This document shows, piece after piece, positions 32,496 to 43,932 of a stretch of 64,000 nt of DNA. The DNA lies in contig CM070577.1 of NCBI GenBank assembly GCA_036346355.1, forward strand, positions 48,556,309 through 48,620,308, written 5' to 3'. This DNA comes from Rhipidocladum racemiflorum (taxonomy: Eukaryota; Streptophyta; Magnoliopsida; Poales; Poaceae). Below the pieces are notes generated by a model. That model was not told where the DNA came from and did not search any database. It worked only from the letters and a program-made list of their open reading frames with translations. Both the position numbers and the translations under genes were made by a program. Position 1 is the stretch's first letter. Every line of letters starts with the position of its first letter.

Positions 32496-34405
32496 ACGTG
32501 AAAATATATATACATCTACCGTCCACAGTACACGCATATAGAAAAACCATATAAGCCTAACACCTGTATACATGCATCAATACATGCGGACAAGATTAAT
32601 TGATTGATATAGATAGAGCGCGCATAAAAGAAAATAAGGAGAACTACCGGACAACGCGAAGCAGCGGCGCAATTCGTTGGGCGAGGGAAGAAGGCGGCGT
32701 GGCCGGAAGGTGCGCTCGCGACATAGACGGTGGCGGCGACGATGTAGACAACGGCGACGGCAGCGGCGGCGAGACGGTGGCGGCGGCGAGACCGCGGCGA
32801 CATAGAGGACGACGGTGATGGCGGTGATGCAACAGTGGCAGCAGTGCGGATCATCGACGCGGAAAAAGTCAAGACCGGAGAGTGCGCCGGCGGTGACGAC
32901 GACGGCAGCGAGACGAGCGCGCGATCGGTGACGTAACCGGCGGTGACGACGGCGGCGGCTTCAACGGCGGCAGCGAGACGGGACCGAGCACTAGTTCGAC
33001 TTCTCGCATGGGAAGGGTGCTCCTACAGGCGGTGTTCTAGCTTTGCTACTACCCGTCATTGGTGTCGGTCTTTTCTCTGGAATGAGGATAGAGAAAGAAA
33101 TGAGTGGAGAGATTGACGTGAAGTGCTAAATGAGAAATCGGCTGGGAAGTGAGATGCTCCATGCGTGAAGGAGAAATGAAGAGACTAGTAATGGACTAAT
33201 GGAGATGGTACTGGACTAATGAAGGAAGAGCCAATTGGAGTCGTAACTTCCTCCACTTGCCATGCGTCCAAACTGACATGCAGAGGGCTGCATGCCTGAT
33301 TAGAGAAACGGCTGGAAGATCAGAGGAATCGGCTACCATGGTTCACACGCAGGCAAGGAAACGGCAGGGCTAGTAAAGGAAGAGAAAACGGCTGGAGAAA
33401 ATTATATTACATGCATGCATGTCTAAAGGGCTTGAATGAATGGGTTTGGAAAAAAATGTACATACTTTTCTTCCAACGTACTACAATATATATAGGTATG
33501 TATATGCACTTTAAAACGGATGGAAGGAATGAATGGAAAAAAAATGTATTCCAAGCGGTGCATGTGTATAGGCTTATACAACTGGATTTGAAAATCGTAC
33601 ACACACATACATGTATATATATACACGTATACACATTCTCAAAACGAGTTTAGAATAAAATAGCAAAAGGCTCTACACATTTTGGAAAAATCCTCTAAAA
33701 TACTAGGAACAATTTGGAGCGTAACGAAGTTGGTTTCGCGATTTTTCGACGTATAGATTTTTCGTAGAAATTCTTTTCGTGATTCAGACACCTGTACCGA
33801 TTTTTATAAAATCAACGACTTACGTCATATAACATATTTTTTTGAAAATATTTGAAGCGAACACTCTCGTCTGCCAATTACCTTAATTATAAACGAATTT
33901 TTAGATTTTATGCTTATACAAAAATATCTGATCTTTATTTTATATGATTAGTTCAATAAACGTGAATCAGATTTACTCGCGAGGCTTCCAAGTATATTCC
34001 GAAAAATTACAAATAATCCCAGAAACACACCAAATATATTAAAAGAAATTTTTAGGCTGTTACAGCTGCTTCGCGACCTTAGCCACTGGGGCGCGGGTCG
34101 CAGTGCTCGAGTCGAAAGGTTTTACCGCGAAGCGGGATCACTCGGTCAGTTGGAAACACCGACCCAGCCTGCAGAGGCATGAGTAGCCCCCGAGTGGTGT
34201 TTGGGGACTGGGCCTCAGTCGCCGTGCGTCGCTTTAAACTCCAAGGCTGGGTAAAAAAGGGGAGATCGGAGAGAAAAGTGAGGGATAAGCTCGACTTAAC
34301 TTTTTGGGCGGTCCTGTTTTTGGAAATGGCGCAGGCCTCTTCAGATTCCGTTCCCTATAGTTACTCGATCTTCTTCGTGCCACACGCCTCGGGGTATAAA
34401 AGGAG

Positions 34406-34711
34406 GTGCGTCGAGACTTTTTTGAGCAGCGCCAAAACTTCTTTGCCAAGTTTCTCCACGCCACTATGGGGGACCGCTTCGCTGAACTTCTTAGGGAGTC
34501 CTCAGCAAACGTGGAGCAGGCCTGGCGGAGGATCATGGCGGACGTGGAGGCCGGCGCTGTCGTCTGGGACGCTAGGCGGGTCGACGCCCTCATCGCGGCT
34601 GTGCCTCGCCTTCAGCTGGTGAGGGTGCCGCTGATTGAGGCGCTGACCGAGCGGCGTCACGAGTCGTTTGGCTGGATCGGCGCACTCCCGGAGGAGCGCC
34701 GCCGCGAATGA
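34406..34711 (+). CDS. small antisense ORF of element E, 101 residues, unknown
   Basis: An open frame on the strand opposite to E pol, between integrase and the D2 insertion. It begins MRRDFFEQRQNF; a second Met (MGDRFAELL) may be the real start. The body is amphipathic, rich in Ala, Arg and Glu (VWDARRVDALIAAVP), and ends ALPEERRRE. I do not recognise a domain. The position suits the accessory antisense region of Tat elements, and it may be part of the same transcription unit as 29132-30622 before D2 inserted. It could be a chance frame. Confidence 0.35.
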   Translation: MRRDFFEQRQNFFAKFLHATMGDRFAELLRESSANVEQAWRRIMADVEAGAVVWDARRVDALIAAVPRLQLVRVPLIEALTERRHESFGWIGALPEERRRE

Positions 34712-34984
34712 CGGGGAGCTCCGATGAGCTCTGATCCGGGTGGGCTGCTTCCGCCGGTGGGGCTAGTGCCCCTTTTTTATGTAAATAAATAAATGAAAAG
34801 AAGCTGCCACTCCGTTTCCTTCTGCTCGCTGGTTCTTCTTCCTTTTCAATGGGCTTGTTTTTATGAGATGTGCTTTCAACGACCACAGCTTTTAGGGACC
34901 GCAGGGGGTCAGGCGTAGGTCGGAGGCAGGTATTAGCGCAAATTTGCATAGGAGGGGCGTATTCCCGACCGACTACCGGTCACT

Positions 34985-35075
34985 TTGCATGCGCAATTAT
35001 TCGACCCGTAGGGCACTGCTTCGGGACCTAAGCCGCCGGGGCGTAGGTCGCAGTGTTTGGGCTCAACAAAGTTAC
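34985..35075. repeat. third copy of a ~100-bp degenerate repeat in the noncoding zone of E
   Basis: Related copies lie near 30785-30890 and 34066-34150. The shared core is CTGCTTCG.GACCTAAGCC followed by GGGGCGTAGGTCGCAGTG. Confidence 0.55.
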
Positions 35076-35169
35076 CAAGAGGAGATACTGGACGCTCGAT
35101 CGGATAACCGACTGACGCGATTTCTCGAATTGGAGACTTCTCGAGTAGTACATGGACGAGAGAAATCTT

Positions 35170-36381
35170 CTAAGGATAAAACCTTCTCAATTTCTCTATA
35201 TTCCATGTGTTGGCGATTAGGTTACCCTCAGCGTCCTTAAGGCGAAAGGTGCTGGGTCGAAGGACCTTCGCGATGGTGAAGGGGCCTTCCCAGGGCGGAG
35301 AGAGCTTGTGTCTGTCCTTGCTGGACTAGATTTTGAGCAAAACTAAATTACCGACGTCGAACGACCAGCCGCGAACCAGGCGACTATGGTACCGCCGTAG
35401 GGTCTGCTGGTACTTGGCCGACCGCAAGATGGCGACGTCTCGTGCTTCGTCGAGTTGGTCGATGGCATCTTGTTGTGCTTCCAATCTCCGCACGTTGTCG
35501 TAGGCTTCTACTCTTGGGGCGCCATACTCTAGGTCGGTTGGGAGGACGGCTTCCACTCTGAACACTAGGAAGAATGGCGTGAATCCGGTTGACCGGGTCG
35601 GCGTGGTCTGCAAACTCCAAAGAACAGAAGGCAGCTCGGCCGCCCACCGTCCCGCGAATTTCTTCAATCGATTGAAGATTTGCGGTTTGAGCCCTTGGAG
35701 AATCATGCCGTTGGCCCGCTCAGCCTGGCCGTTGGCACGGGGGTGCGCCACCGCTGCCTAGTCGACGCGGATATTGAAGTTGTCACAGAATTTGAGGAAC
35801 TCCTTTCCCGTGAATTGCGTCCCGTTGTCGGTGATGATGGAGTTCGGGACTCCAAAGCGGTAGACGATGTCGTGGAAGAAGCTCGCCGCATACGCAGAGG
35901 TGATGGTTGCGAGCGGCTTGGCCTCTATCCACTTTATGAACTTGTCCACGGCGACGAGCAGGTGAGTGAAACCCCCGGGCACCTTTCTGAAAGGTCCGAC
36001 CAGATCGAGCCCCCAGACCGCGAAGGGCCACGTGATGGGGATCGTCTATAGGACTTGTGCCGGGAAGTGCGTTTGCCTGGCGAAGAACTGGCAGCGTTCG
36101 CAGGTGCGGACAATCTGCGTAGCGTCAGCCAATGCGGTCGGCCAGTAGAAGCCATGCCAGAAGGCTTTTCCTACCAAGGACCGTGGCGCGGCATGGTGCC
36201 CGCAGACCCCACTGTGGACGTCGAGCAACAAGTGTCTCCCTTGGTCAGCCCCGATGCACTTCTGGAGGATCCCGTAGGGGCTCTTCTTGTACAGATCCTT
36301 CCCGACCAGGACGAAGGATTTGGCCTGCCGAGCGAGGCGCCGAGCCTCGGTGGGGTCAGCGGGGAGTGACCCGTTTGTCAA
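35170..36381 (-). pseudogene. integrase region of element E
   Basis: This enzyme inserts the element cDNA. The zinc-binding part shows HSGVCGHHAAPRSL and CERCQFF. The core is found in pieces: VAVDKFIKWIEAKPL (first part), ITDNGTQFTGKEF (second Asp) and HPRANGQAERANG (Glu). The C-terminus reads FTIAKVLRPSTFRLKD and then TWNIEKLRRFYP, ending at the stop at 35170-35172. At least three stops or frame changes separate these pieces, so it cannot be made as one protein. Confidence 0.75.
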
Positions 36382-36435
36382 CCGGTCGATGAAGGGTTGC
36401 CTCTAATCGGACTCGGTGTTGAGCACATTACGGTC

Positions 36436-37326
36436 CTACTCAGGCGGCTGCGCGTCCGGCCGAAAGTCGGTCAGAGCATTTGCTTTTAGGGGGTCGGCTG
36501 CGCCCTCGATCGTCGAGTCCAACCAAATGGATGGCTTGTGGAGGTCGAAGATTAAGACTCCAGGAGGGACCGAGCCTTTGCTGGAGGTGAGGCTAGCGAG
36601 GTAGTCAGCTTCACCATTGTAGCTTCGGTAGCTATGGTGAAGCTCGAATCCTTTGAACCTTTCCTCGAGCTTGCGAACCTCCAAGCAATAGGCCACCATA
36701 CGGGCGTCGCGAGGCTCCGTGGTCTTCATCACTTGGTTGACGACCAGCTTGGAGTCGCCGTGGATGTAGAGTCGCCGAGCACCGAGGTCGGCGGAGATCT
36801 GGAGGCCGTTGATGAGGGCCTCGTATTCGGCGACATTGTTGGTCGCATCGAAGAGTAGTCGGATGGCGTATAGAAGCTTGTTGCCGAGAGGGGAGACGAT
36901 GACGATCCCTGTGCCAGCCTCGTTCTTTGTGTAGGACCCGTCGAAGTACATCGTCCAGTACTCGGGGTCCTCGATCGCTGGCGGAGCTTGGGCCTCGGTC
37001 CACTCAGCGACGAAGTCGGCTAAGACATGCGACTTAATCGCCGTCCTGGGGACGTACGATATGTCGAGGCCATTGAGCTCGAGAGCCCATTTGGCGATCT
37101 TTCCGGTGGCGTCGTGGTTGTGGATGATTTCTCCGAGGGGTGACGAGGTCACTACAGAGATGGTGTGCCGGTCAAAGTAGTGGACCAGCTTCCTCTTCAT
37201 TATGAGCACCGAATACAATAGCTTCTGTATCTGCGGGTACCGAACCTTTGTTTCGAAAAGTACTTCACTAACGAAGTAGACCGGCCTCTGCACCTTGAAG
37301 ACGCGGCCTTCTTCTGTTCGCTCCAC
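36436..37326 (-). pseudogene. RNase H plus second archaeal-type RNase H of element E
   Basis: The frame is open for 296 residues but detached from reverse transcriptase. The first part (PVYFVSEVLFETKVRYPQIQ, then HYFDRHTISVVTSSPL) is the connection/RNase H end. The second part is a complete extra RNase H: MYFDGSYTKNEAGTGIVI, NNVAEYEALINGLQ and HGDSKLVVNQVMK supply its acidic residues. A second RNase H of this kind marks the Tat lineage. Confidence 0.8.
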
Positions 37327-38189
37327 GACAGTGCCGCGCTGACGACTTGGGTTGTGGCGGCGATGTAAAGGAGTAACGGCCCTTGCGGTGCCGGGGCAAC
37401 CAATACTGGAGGCGAAGTCAAGAATGCCTTCAGTCGACTGAGGGCTTCCTGAGCTTCTTGGGTCAAGCAGAAGCGATCAGATTTCTTCAGTAGCTTGTAA
37501 AGTGGCATCCCGCGCTCGCCGAGGCGAGACACGAAGTGGCTCAGAGCCGCGAGACACCCTGTCAGCCTCTGGACCCCCTTCAGGTCATCGATCGGTCCCA
37601 TCTTCATGATGGCACAGATCTTCTCGCGGTTGGCTTCGATGCCGCATTCGGAGACGATGAAACCGAGCAGCTTTCCCTTCGGGACCCCAAAAACGCACTT
37701 CTCGGAGTTGAGTTTTATGCGAAACCGCCGAAAGTTCGCAAAGGTCTCCTCCAGGTCGGTGATGAGGTTGTCGGCCTTCTTGGTCTTGACAACGATGTCG
37801 TCGACGTATGCTTCAATGTTACGGCCTATTTGGTCGGAAAAACACGCTTGCATACACCGCTGGTATGTAGCGCCTGCGTTTTTCAGGCCAAACAGCATCA
37901 TGACGTAACAGTACGAGCCATACGGACTGATGAAGGAAGTCACAAGCTGGTCGGATTCCTTCATCGCTATCTGGTGGTAGCCCGAGTAGGCATCCAAAAA
38001 AGAAAGGGTTTCACACCTGGCGGTGGAGTCTACAACCTGGTCGATACGAGGCAGTGGGAACAGGTCTTTCGGGCAGGCCTTGTTGAGGCTCGTGTAGTCA
38101 ACACACATTCTCCATTTCCCGGACTTCTTTTTTACAAGAACAGGATTGGCGAGCCACTCAGGGTGACGCAACTCCCTTACGCTGGCCAA
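37327..38189 (-). pseudogene. reverse transcriptase region of element E
   Basis: It copies element RNA into DNA. The frame shows the fingers and palm motifs WRMCVDYTSLNKACPKD, SFLDAYSGYHQIAM, FGLKNAGATYQRCM and the catalytic AYVDDIVVK. It is followed by LLGFIVSECGIEANREK and the start of RNase H. The frame is lost around 37200-37330, before the RNase H part. The upstream end is separated from protease by a stretch with stops (38190-38606). Confidence 0.82.
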
Positions 38190-38606
38190 GAGCTTGGCGA
38201 TTTCTTCCCCAATAGCCTTGCGCTTTTATTCGTCGAAACGACGCAGGCTTTGGGCGACCGGTCTGGAGCCCGGCCGGATGATTAAGGAGTGCTTGGCGGC
38301 TTCCTTTGGGATTCCTGGCATGTCCGAGGGTCTCCAGGCGAAGACGTCCCGGTTTGCTCGGAGGAAGTCGACGAGCGCTCTTTCCTATTTGGCAGGGAGA
38401 GCAGCCCCGACTCGTACTGTCTTGGCAGGGTCCTCGGGATCGACCGTGACCTCCTTCGTGTCCTTCGCGGACTTGAAGGAGCTTGGCCCCGACTTACAGG
38501 AGTCAGGGGCGGATTCGGGGGGCCCTTCCTTGGAAGCGAGCAAGCTCGGCGGACCGACGACCGCTGAGGCTAGCTCGCAACTGCTCTGCTCGTATTTATA
38601 AGCGAG

Positions 38607-39206
38607 CTAAAATGATGAGGCCACGGTGATAACTCCTTGCGGCCACGGCATCTTCAGCTTGAGGTAGGTGTAGTTGGGGATCGCCATGAACATCGCGTAG
38701 CACGGTCTCCCCAGGATGGTGTGGTAGGAGCCGAGAAAATCCACGACCTCGAAAGTGAGGTTTTTGGTGCAGAAATTATCCGGGCTCCCGAAGGTAACGG
38801 GCAGGTTGACCTGGCCGAGTGGATGGGCCTGCTGGCCAGGGACGACGCCGTGGAAAGGCGCCTTGCTCGACCGAACGGCGGAGCGGGGGATTCCCAGGGC
38901 GTCCAATGTCTCAACATACATGATGTTGAGGCCGCTGCCGCCGTCCATGAGCACCTTGGTCAGGCGCTTCATCCCCACGATGGGGTCGACGACGAGTGGG
39001 TAGCGTCCTGGATGCGAGACGTGGTCGGGGTGGTCGGTCCAATCGAAGGCGATCGGGCACTCCGACCACCGCAGATAGCTGGGCACGGCGGAGGTCGCCG
39101 TGTGGACTTCCCGGTAGGCGAGCTTCAACCGACGCTTGTCAGCATAGCATGCTGCCCCACCGAAGATCATGAGGCAACCATTGTGGGAACTCGTCGATCG
39201 TCTCAT
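38607..39206 (-). pseudogene. protease region of element E
   Basis: The aspartic protease would mature the polyprotein. The active-site motif is LMDGGSGLNIMYV, with flap and core sequences TFEVVDFLGSYHTILGRP and FMAIPNYTYLKLKMP. The N-terminal part (SECPIAFDWTDHPDH) is the usual Tat linker. The frame is open for 199 residues and overlaps the Gag C-terminal frame in another phase. Confidence 0.75.
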
Positions 39207-40539
39207 CTACCTTCGTTCCGGCGTCGGACGCCGGGTCGCCCTTCTTCCCCTTGCTCCGCGATGTCGTGGGGTTCCCGGAGAGGAAACGTTTCAGGACTTC
39301 ACAGTCCCGGTATTTGTGTTTGACGGGATAGGCATGGTTCTGGCACGGACTATCCAACAACTCCTCGAAGTGGTCGGGCGCCTGCCGAGCCTGTTGCTTG
39401 GTAGGGCGATCGGCAGCGGCGACCATGCGGCCTTCACGGCCTTGCTTCCCCTTCCGTTTCCTTTTGTCGAAGCGGTCGGAAGGGGTGCCGGCCTCAGGCC
39501 CGGACGCTCAGTGGGCCACCTTCCTTTCGAAGATGGCCCCCACAGCCTCCTCGCCGGAGGCGTGGTTGGTGGCGATGTCGAGGAGCTCCTTGGTAGTCCG
39601 GGGCTTGGCTCAGCCCGGCTTGTGGACCAGAGCCTCGCAGGTGGTACCGTAGATGAACGCCCTGACGACGTCAGCGTCGCGGATGTCGGGGAGCTCGTTG
39701 CACTGCTGGGAGAAGCGACGAATGTAGTCCCGGAGGGTCTCCCCTGGCTGCTGCTTACAGCTCTTCAAGTCCTAGGAGTTGCCAGGGCGTTTCTACGTGC
39801 CCTGGAAGTTTCCGACGAAGAGGTTCGTCAGGTCGGCCCAACTCCCGATAGTGTTCGCGGGTAGGTACTCGAGCCAGGCTTGGGCAGAGTCCGCGAGGTA
39901 GATGGGGAGGTACTGGATGATGAAGAAATCATCTGTCACTCCCCCCGCTCGGCAGGCGAGCTGGTAATCCTCTAGCCAGACACTAGGGTTAGTCGCCCCC
40001 GAGTATTTGGCTATATTGGCTGGGGCCCGGAACCTGATCGGGAAACTGGCATTGCGGATGTCGCGGGTGAACGCCCGCGGTCCGGGGCCGTCGGGACCCG
40101 GATCGCGGTGGTCGCGCCGTTCGCTGTCGGCAACCTGCGATGGTGCCGCTACGTCTGCAGCTCTCCTCCGTGCCTCGATGGTGGTGCGAAGGTCATGGCT
40201 ATCCCCCAGGCGGTGGCGCACCAGGGTGCGTGATGCCTGGGGGAGCTCGTGATGCGGGGCTGTCTTGGTCGGGCTACGATGACCACGCGAGGCGTAGTGA
40301 CCCGGGTGGCCGGAGGTTACGCCTGAGTGTCGGGAACCAGAACCCTGGACGTGCTGGATGACAGCACGCTCCACCAGCCCCCGGAGGTTCTGGTACGTGA
40401 CCTTGGCCTCCGGGTCCGTCGGCTCAGGGAGTCCGCGGAGCAGCATTGCTGCCGCGGCGACGTTTTGGTTGGCGTGGGGGAAAAACGGAAGGTTGTCCAT
40501 CCCCTCAGCTAACTGGTGATGCACCTGACATGCGTGCAC
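39139..40539 (-). pseudogene. gag of element E, central and C-terminal part
   Basis: This would be the capsid protein. The 39793-40539 frame contains FPIRFRAPANIAKYSGATNP, WLEDYQLACRAGG and QYLPIYLADSAQAWLEYLP, the characteristic RIRE2-type Gag core. The 39139-39426 frame contains HFEELLDSPCQNHAYPVKH and CEVLKRFLSG, the C-terminal region. A stretch with stops between about 39430 and 39790 separates them. Confidence 0.78.
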
Positions 40540-40588
40540 GCGTGCCAGAAACCAGCGGTGGCTCGGGCTGACGTTGCTCTAGGTTGGC

Positions 40589-41185
40589 CTAGAGTTTGTT
40601 GAGCTCAGCCTTACGGGCCTCCATCTCCTCGCGCTGCCGTTTGAGGTCGGCGAGGTGAACCTGGAGGCGTGCGTCGTCTTCCCGCCGGGAGTCGTCTCCC
40701 TGTGCTTCGTCGCGCGGGAGGAGGGTTCCGGGAGTTGCGGGGGTGGCGGATGGCTTCGCTGCGCCCGCCATGTTGCACTCGTGGGAGTACATCCTGCGTG
40801 GGGGGTGCTCCTTGTCGGAGCTAGAACTGTGGCTGGAGGAGTCCCCTAGCAAGTCGTGGAGGGAAGTCGGCACATAGCCGATCATGGCCACAAGCCGGGA
40901 GCCCGCGGGAGGCAGGACCGTCGCCCGCTGTGGTTCGCACATGGCGCCGCCAGAGGTGATGCCAGTGCGTGGTAGACCCACCCCTGAGGCCCGCGCGGGG
41001 GCCTCGAGGCGGAGGTTGCCGAGAATGTCGGTGACTGCGGCCAGGCTACCAGAGAAGACCAGGTCGCGGACCGTGGTGGGGACGAGTACGAGCTCTCCCA
41101 TCGTCGTAGCGATGAAGCCGAGGGTGCTGAAACGGATCCAGCCCGTCGACGCCGGTGCGCCGCTGGTGCGCGAGAAAGAAGCCAT
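40589..41185 (-). pseudogene. gag N-terminal part of element E
   Basis: I place the start at the ATG ending at 41185 (MASFSRTSGAPAST), 55 bases downstream of the PBS. A longer frame from 41341 would begin in the LTR. The C-terminal end is coiled and charged (HLADLKRQREEMEARKAELN) and stops with TAG at 40589-40591. The next Gag frame is in a different phase, so there is a frameshift. Confidence 0.6.
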
Positions 41186-41240
41186 CGAGGAAAAAATAGG
41201 TGGGAATCCGGAGACGAAGGTGATGATGACGCGCGAGCAC

Positions 41241-41260
41241 CCCCTACCTGGCGCGCCAAC
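41241..41260 (-). other. primer-binding site of element E
   Basis: On the minus strand TTGGCGCGCCAGGTAGGGG follows the LTR end. It is not the Met type. I cannot assign the tRNA with certainty. Confidence 0.65.
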
Positions 41261-42181
41261 TGTCGGTGTTTCATACACCGGCAATACGAATTTTTGGTTA
41301 GTGGGGGTCACGCTCTCCCTTTCCCCAAATGGTTGACTCAAGAAGCCAGAGGTTTATACTGGTTCGGGCTGAAGGTCCCTACTCCAGTTCGTGCTGTGGA
41401 TGTGTATTGCCTCTCGGGGCGAATAACTGCCGGGGGATTACAGATGTGGGAGTGTTCCCTAGGATGCTGGACCGGTCTCTGGTTCGATCGATCCAGCCAA
41501 AAAAAATCGTCCCCTCTCTCAGGGTCCTGCCCCTCCTTATATAAATGGAAAAGGGGCAGGTTACATCGGAGTTTGTAGGAGAGAGAGAGAGAAGGAAGGA
41601 AGGGGTAGTGCCTCTTGTGTCTCGAAGTCCGTTTTTGGGTCTCGTCGCCCGACCAGTCCTCGTGTCCTTTACGCCGGGCAGGTAGACCAGTCGAGGGAGT
41701 CGGTTCTGGGACTGGTTGAGGGGAGTGACGCACTGCTTCGCTTGCCCAGGGGTGCTGACAAGGTGATGCTTGACTTTGGTGTCCCCCACCAGAAGACGCG
41801 TCCCGTGGTTATGTGTCAGGCGGATGGGACCGGAGCTTGACTTCGCTCGGCCTTCTGCTGCCTCGGGAAGGAGCCATCTAACCCCATAGGGGGGTGTCGA
41901 ACGTCATGCCCGTGGGGTAGGCGGCCAACTCCCGGTGTGAGCCCCGATGCCACGGTCATGGGTGGAGTCGATCTCCTCCGGGTCAAAGTCATAGATGTCC
42001 CGACCCAAAGAGGTCAGGGCCCGGCGGGCACCCCGATAAGGGAGGTCGGAGCGACCGAGCCCTGGTCGGGAAGCGGGGCTCCCGTGCTGCCCAGCGCGGG
42101 CCTGTTGGTAGGGGCTGGGCACAAAGCGGCCCAACTGATTACTCGGGCTGCTTGTGGTACCCGTGGTATGAGTATCCGTCA
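41261..42181 (-). repeat. 5' LTR of element E (about 921 bp)
   Basis: The inner end on the plus strand is TGTCGGTGTTTCATACACCGG, typical of RIRE2-like elements. I set the outer end at the CA before F2-like sequence (TGACGGATACTC in element orientation). TATA-like TTATATAAGG lies at 41535-41544 on the minus strand. Confidence 0.65.
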
Positions 42182-43932
42182 CGAGGAGGAGGCGTTTGTC
42201 GACCGGGTGATCCGTCAAGAAGAGGTACGGATTTGGGGTCTTGTTAGGGGTGGTCTAGGTGCTGTTAGATGGGTAATTTCATGGTTAAATTTGGTGTTTA
42301 GGTGCAGTTCCTAGATGATATTAGGGAGATTGCATTTGCTGTCCCACGTTCTGTTTTGGGCAGATTGGACGTCTGACCTATGGTTTGAGTTTTCGAAATT
42401 TTAGAATCGGAATTTGGTTGTCCGCCTATTGAAGAAGTTGTAGTTAATTGAATTACCTTTAATTGGACACCAAGAACGTGAAATTCTGTCCAGCCGTTTG
42501 AAAGTTATGGCTGTTTTATCGAACGTGTTCAAAACTGTGACGTGATTGGGACAGACCGTGTTGATCTGTAGATTAGACAATTTTAGAAGCCGATTCAGTC
42601 TTCGCGTATACTTAGAAAAAGCTAGGAAATTTCCTAAGATTCGAGAGAATGTTCTCGTTTACTTGATTTGGAGTCTTAGAACTCAAGTTATGCTTGTTGG
42701 AAGCCCTCTGTCCCGACGGGACAGATTCTCTGTTTTTGGCTTTTTGGAGTAGTTTGCGAAGTCGGGGTAGATGAGCGTTTTTGTACTATTTTGTGGGAAA
42801 GTTTTGAGTGTGTGGTACCTATGTGCAGGTGGTGTGACCCCGGAAGTGCCTTCAACCCCTCACCAATCCGTCGCCCACGGTTGAATGCAAGTGTTTGATA
42901 ATGAGATGGTTTACACATGTTTTATGATATGATGCCATGATTGACTTTTGCTTGCGACATGATGAAAATGGTTTATTATGAGGCTATGCAATGATTAGTT
43001 GAGTTTATGTGCAAGATGTTTATTTTTATGACATATTTGCATACATGGCATGAGAACTGGTCAGGTCGGTGAGAAAGTCATAACTAATCAGGTAAGGTCG
43101 GTGAGAAAGTTATGACTAATCCGGAGCGCCATTGAATAAGACCTACCTCGCGATTCCATCCACAGTTGTGAATGAAAGCGAGGAGTAGGCACCCTCCATC
43201 TACAGGATGGAAGGGGAAAGAGGGTGCACGCCGACGGGTGTGCACTCGGTAATACCGGTATGTGCTTCAAGGAGACATGTGCATTGCATTGCATATATGA
43301 TGATGTTTATGAGATGTACACCATGGGAATATGGGATGCTTATGATGTTTATGAGATGTACGCCATGTGAATATGAAATGCTTATGATGCTAATGATGAG
43401 ATGCAATGATGTTGGTATTGAAACCTATTCCTTGTTCCATTTCAATATACTTGCTGAGTGATGAACTCACGCTTGTGCTTATGATGTTTTTTTAGGTACC
43501 ATGAAATTGGCATGCGGGAAAGGGGCTTAGTGGCACATCTTCACAAAGTTTCACTCATTTAGACATACACAATTTTGCCATTCGTAGTTATGATTATAAG
43601 TTAATGCGTTGAGAACTTGGAGTATGCCTTATTTGTGTGCTTGGCCATATTATTTACTTCGTTTTAGATCATGGAGTGGTTAAATTCATTATGCTAGACT
43701 TAAATTGTTGCTATGTCACCTGTTATTGCTGTTTTAGATGCTTTCCATTATGATATATCTTGAGGTATTCTTGTTGTTGCTCCATACCATGGAAAAACAA
43801 AGGGGATGCTGCCGAAATTTTTAGTTTTAGCATTTGCGCCCTTGTTGTAATTTATCTTTATTTATGGTTTTTAGATGCTGCTTCTATCATGTTTGGTGAC
43901 ATCCAGGGCATACTAGATGCCGAGATGTTACA
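42182..43932 (+). repeat. LTR F2, left part missing
   Basis: It aligns with F1 and F4 from the exon 1 donor region to the terminus GATGTTACA. Element E adjoins the left break, so E inserted into this LTR. The exon 2 acceptor TGTGCAG/GTGGTG is present near 42829; the donor is weakened to GAAT/GCAAGT. Confidence 0.72.

Larger units (their letters stand above)
31014..34064 (-). repeat. solo LTR D2 (3051 bp) inserted in element E
   Basis: In element orientation it starts TGTAACAGCCTAAAAATTT and ends GGGTCCCGACA. It has no internal sequence on either side and perfect 5-bp duplications GCTGC, so it arose by LTR-LTR recombination after insertion. Compared with B it lacks the exon 3 region next to its 3' end. 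ORFs in 33407-33653 are from low-complexity AT-rich sequence. Confidence 0.92.
29132..42181 (-). mobile_element. Ty3/gypsy element E, RIRE2/Grande-like (Tat), decayed, 3' LTR absent
   Basis: Read on the minus strand: 5' LTR 41261-42181, PBS, gag, protease, reverse transcriptase, RNase H plus a second (archaeal-type) RNase H, integrase, then a noncoding zone with an antisense ORF. The second RNase H and the antisense ORF are hallmarks of the Tat lineage. All coding parts carry stops or frameshifts. Solo LTR D2 splits it at 31014-34064, and the left end abuts LTR F1. Confidence 0.85.

Noticed and set aside
33407..33653. ORFs rich in Tyr, Ile and Cys in LTR D2
   Set aside because: Low-complexity AT-rich intronic LTR sequence, open by chance on both strands.
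27110..43932. F1 and F2 as the two LTRs of one element
   Set aside because: Neither is followed or preceded by F internal sequence or a PBS, and everything between them belongs to element E and D2.
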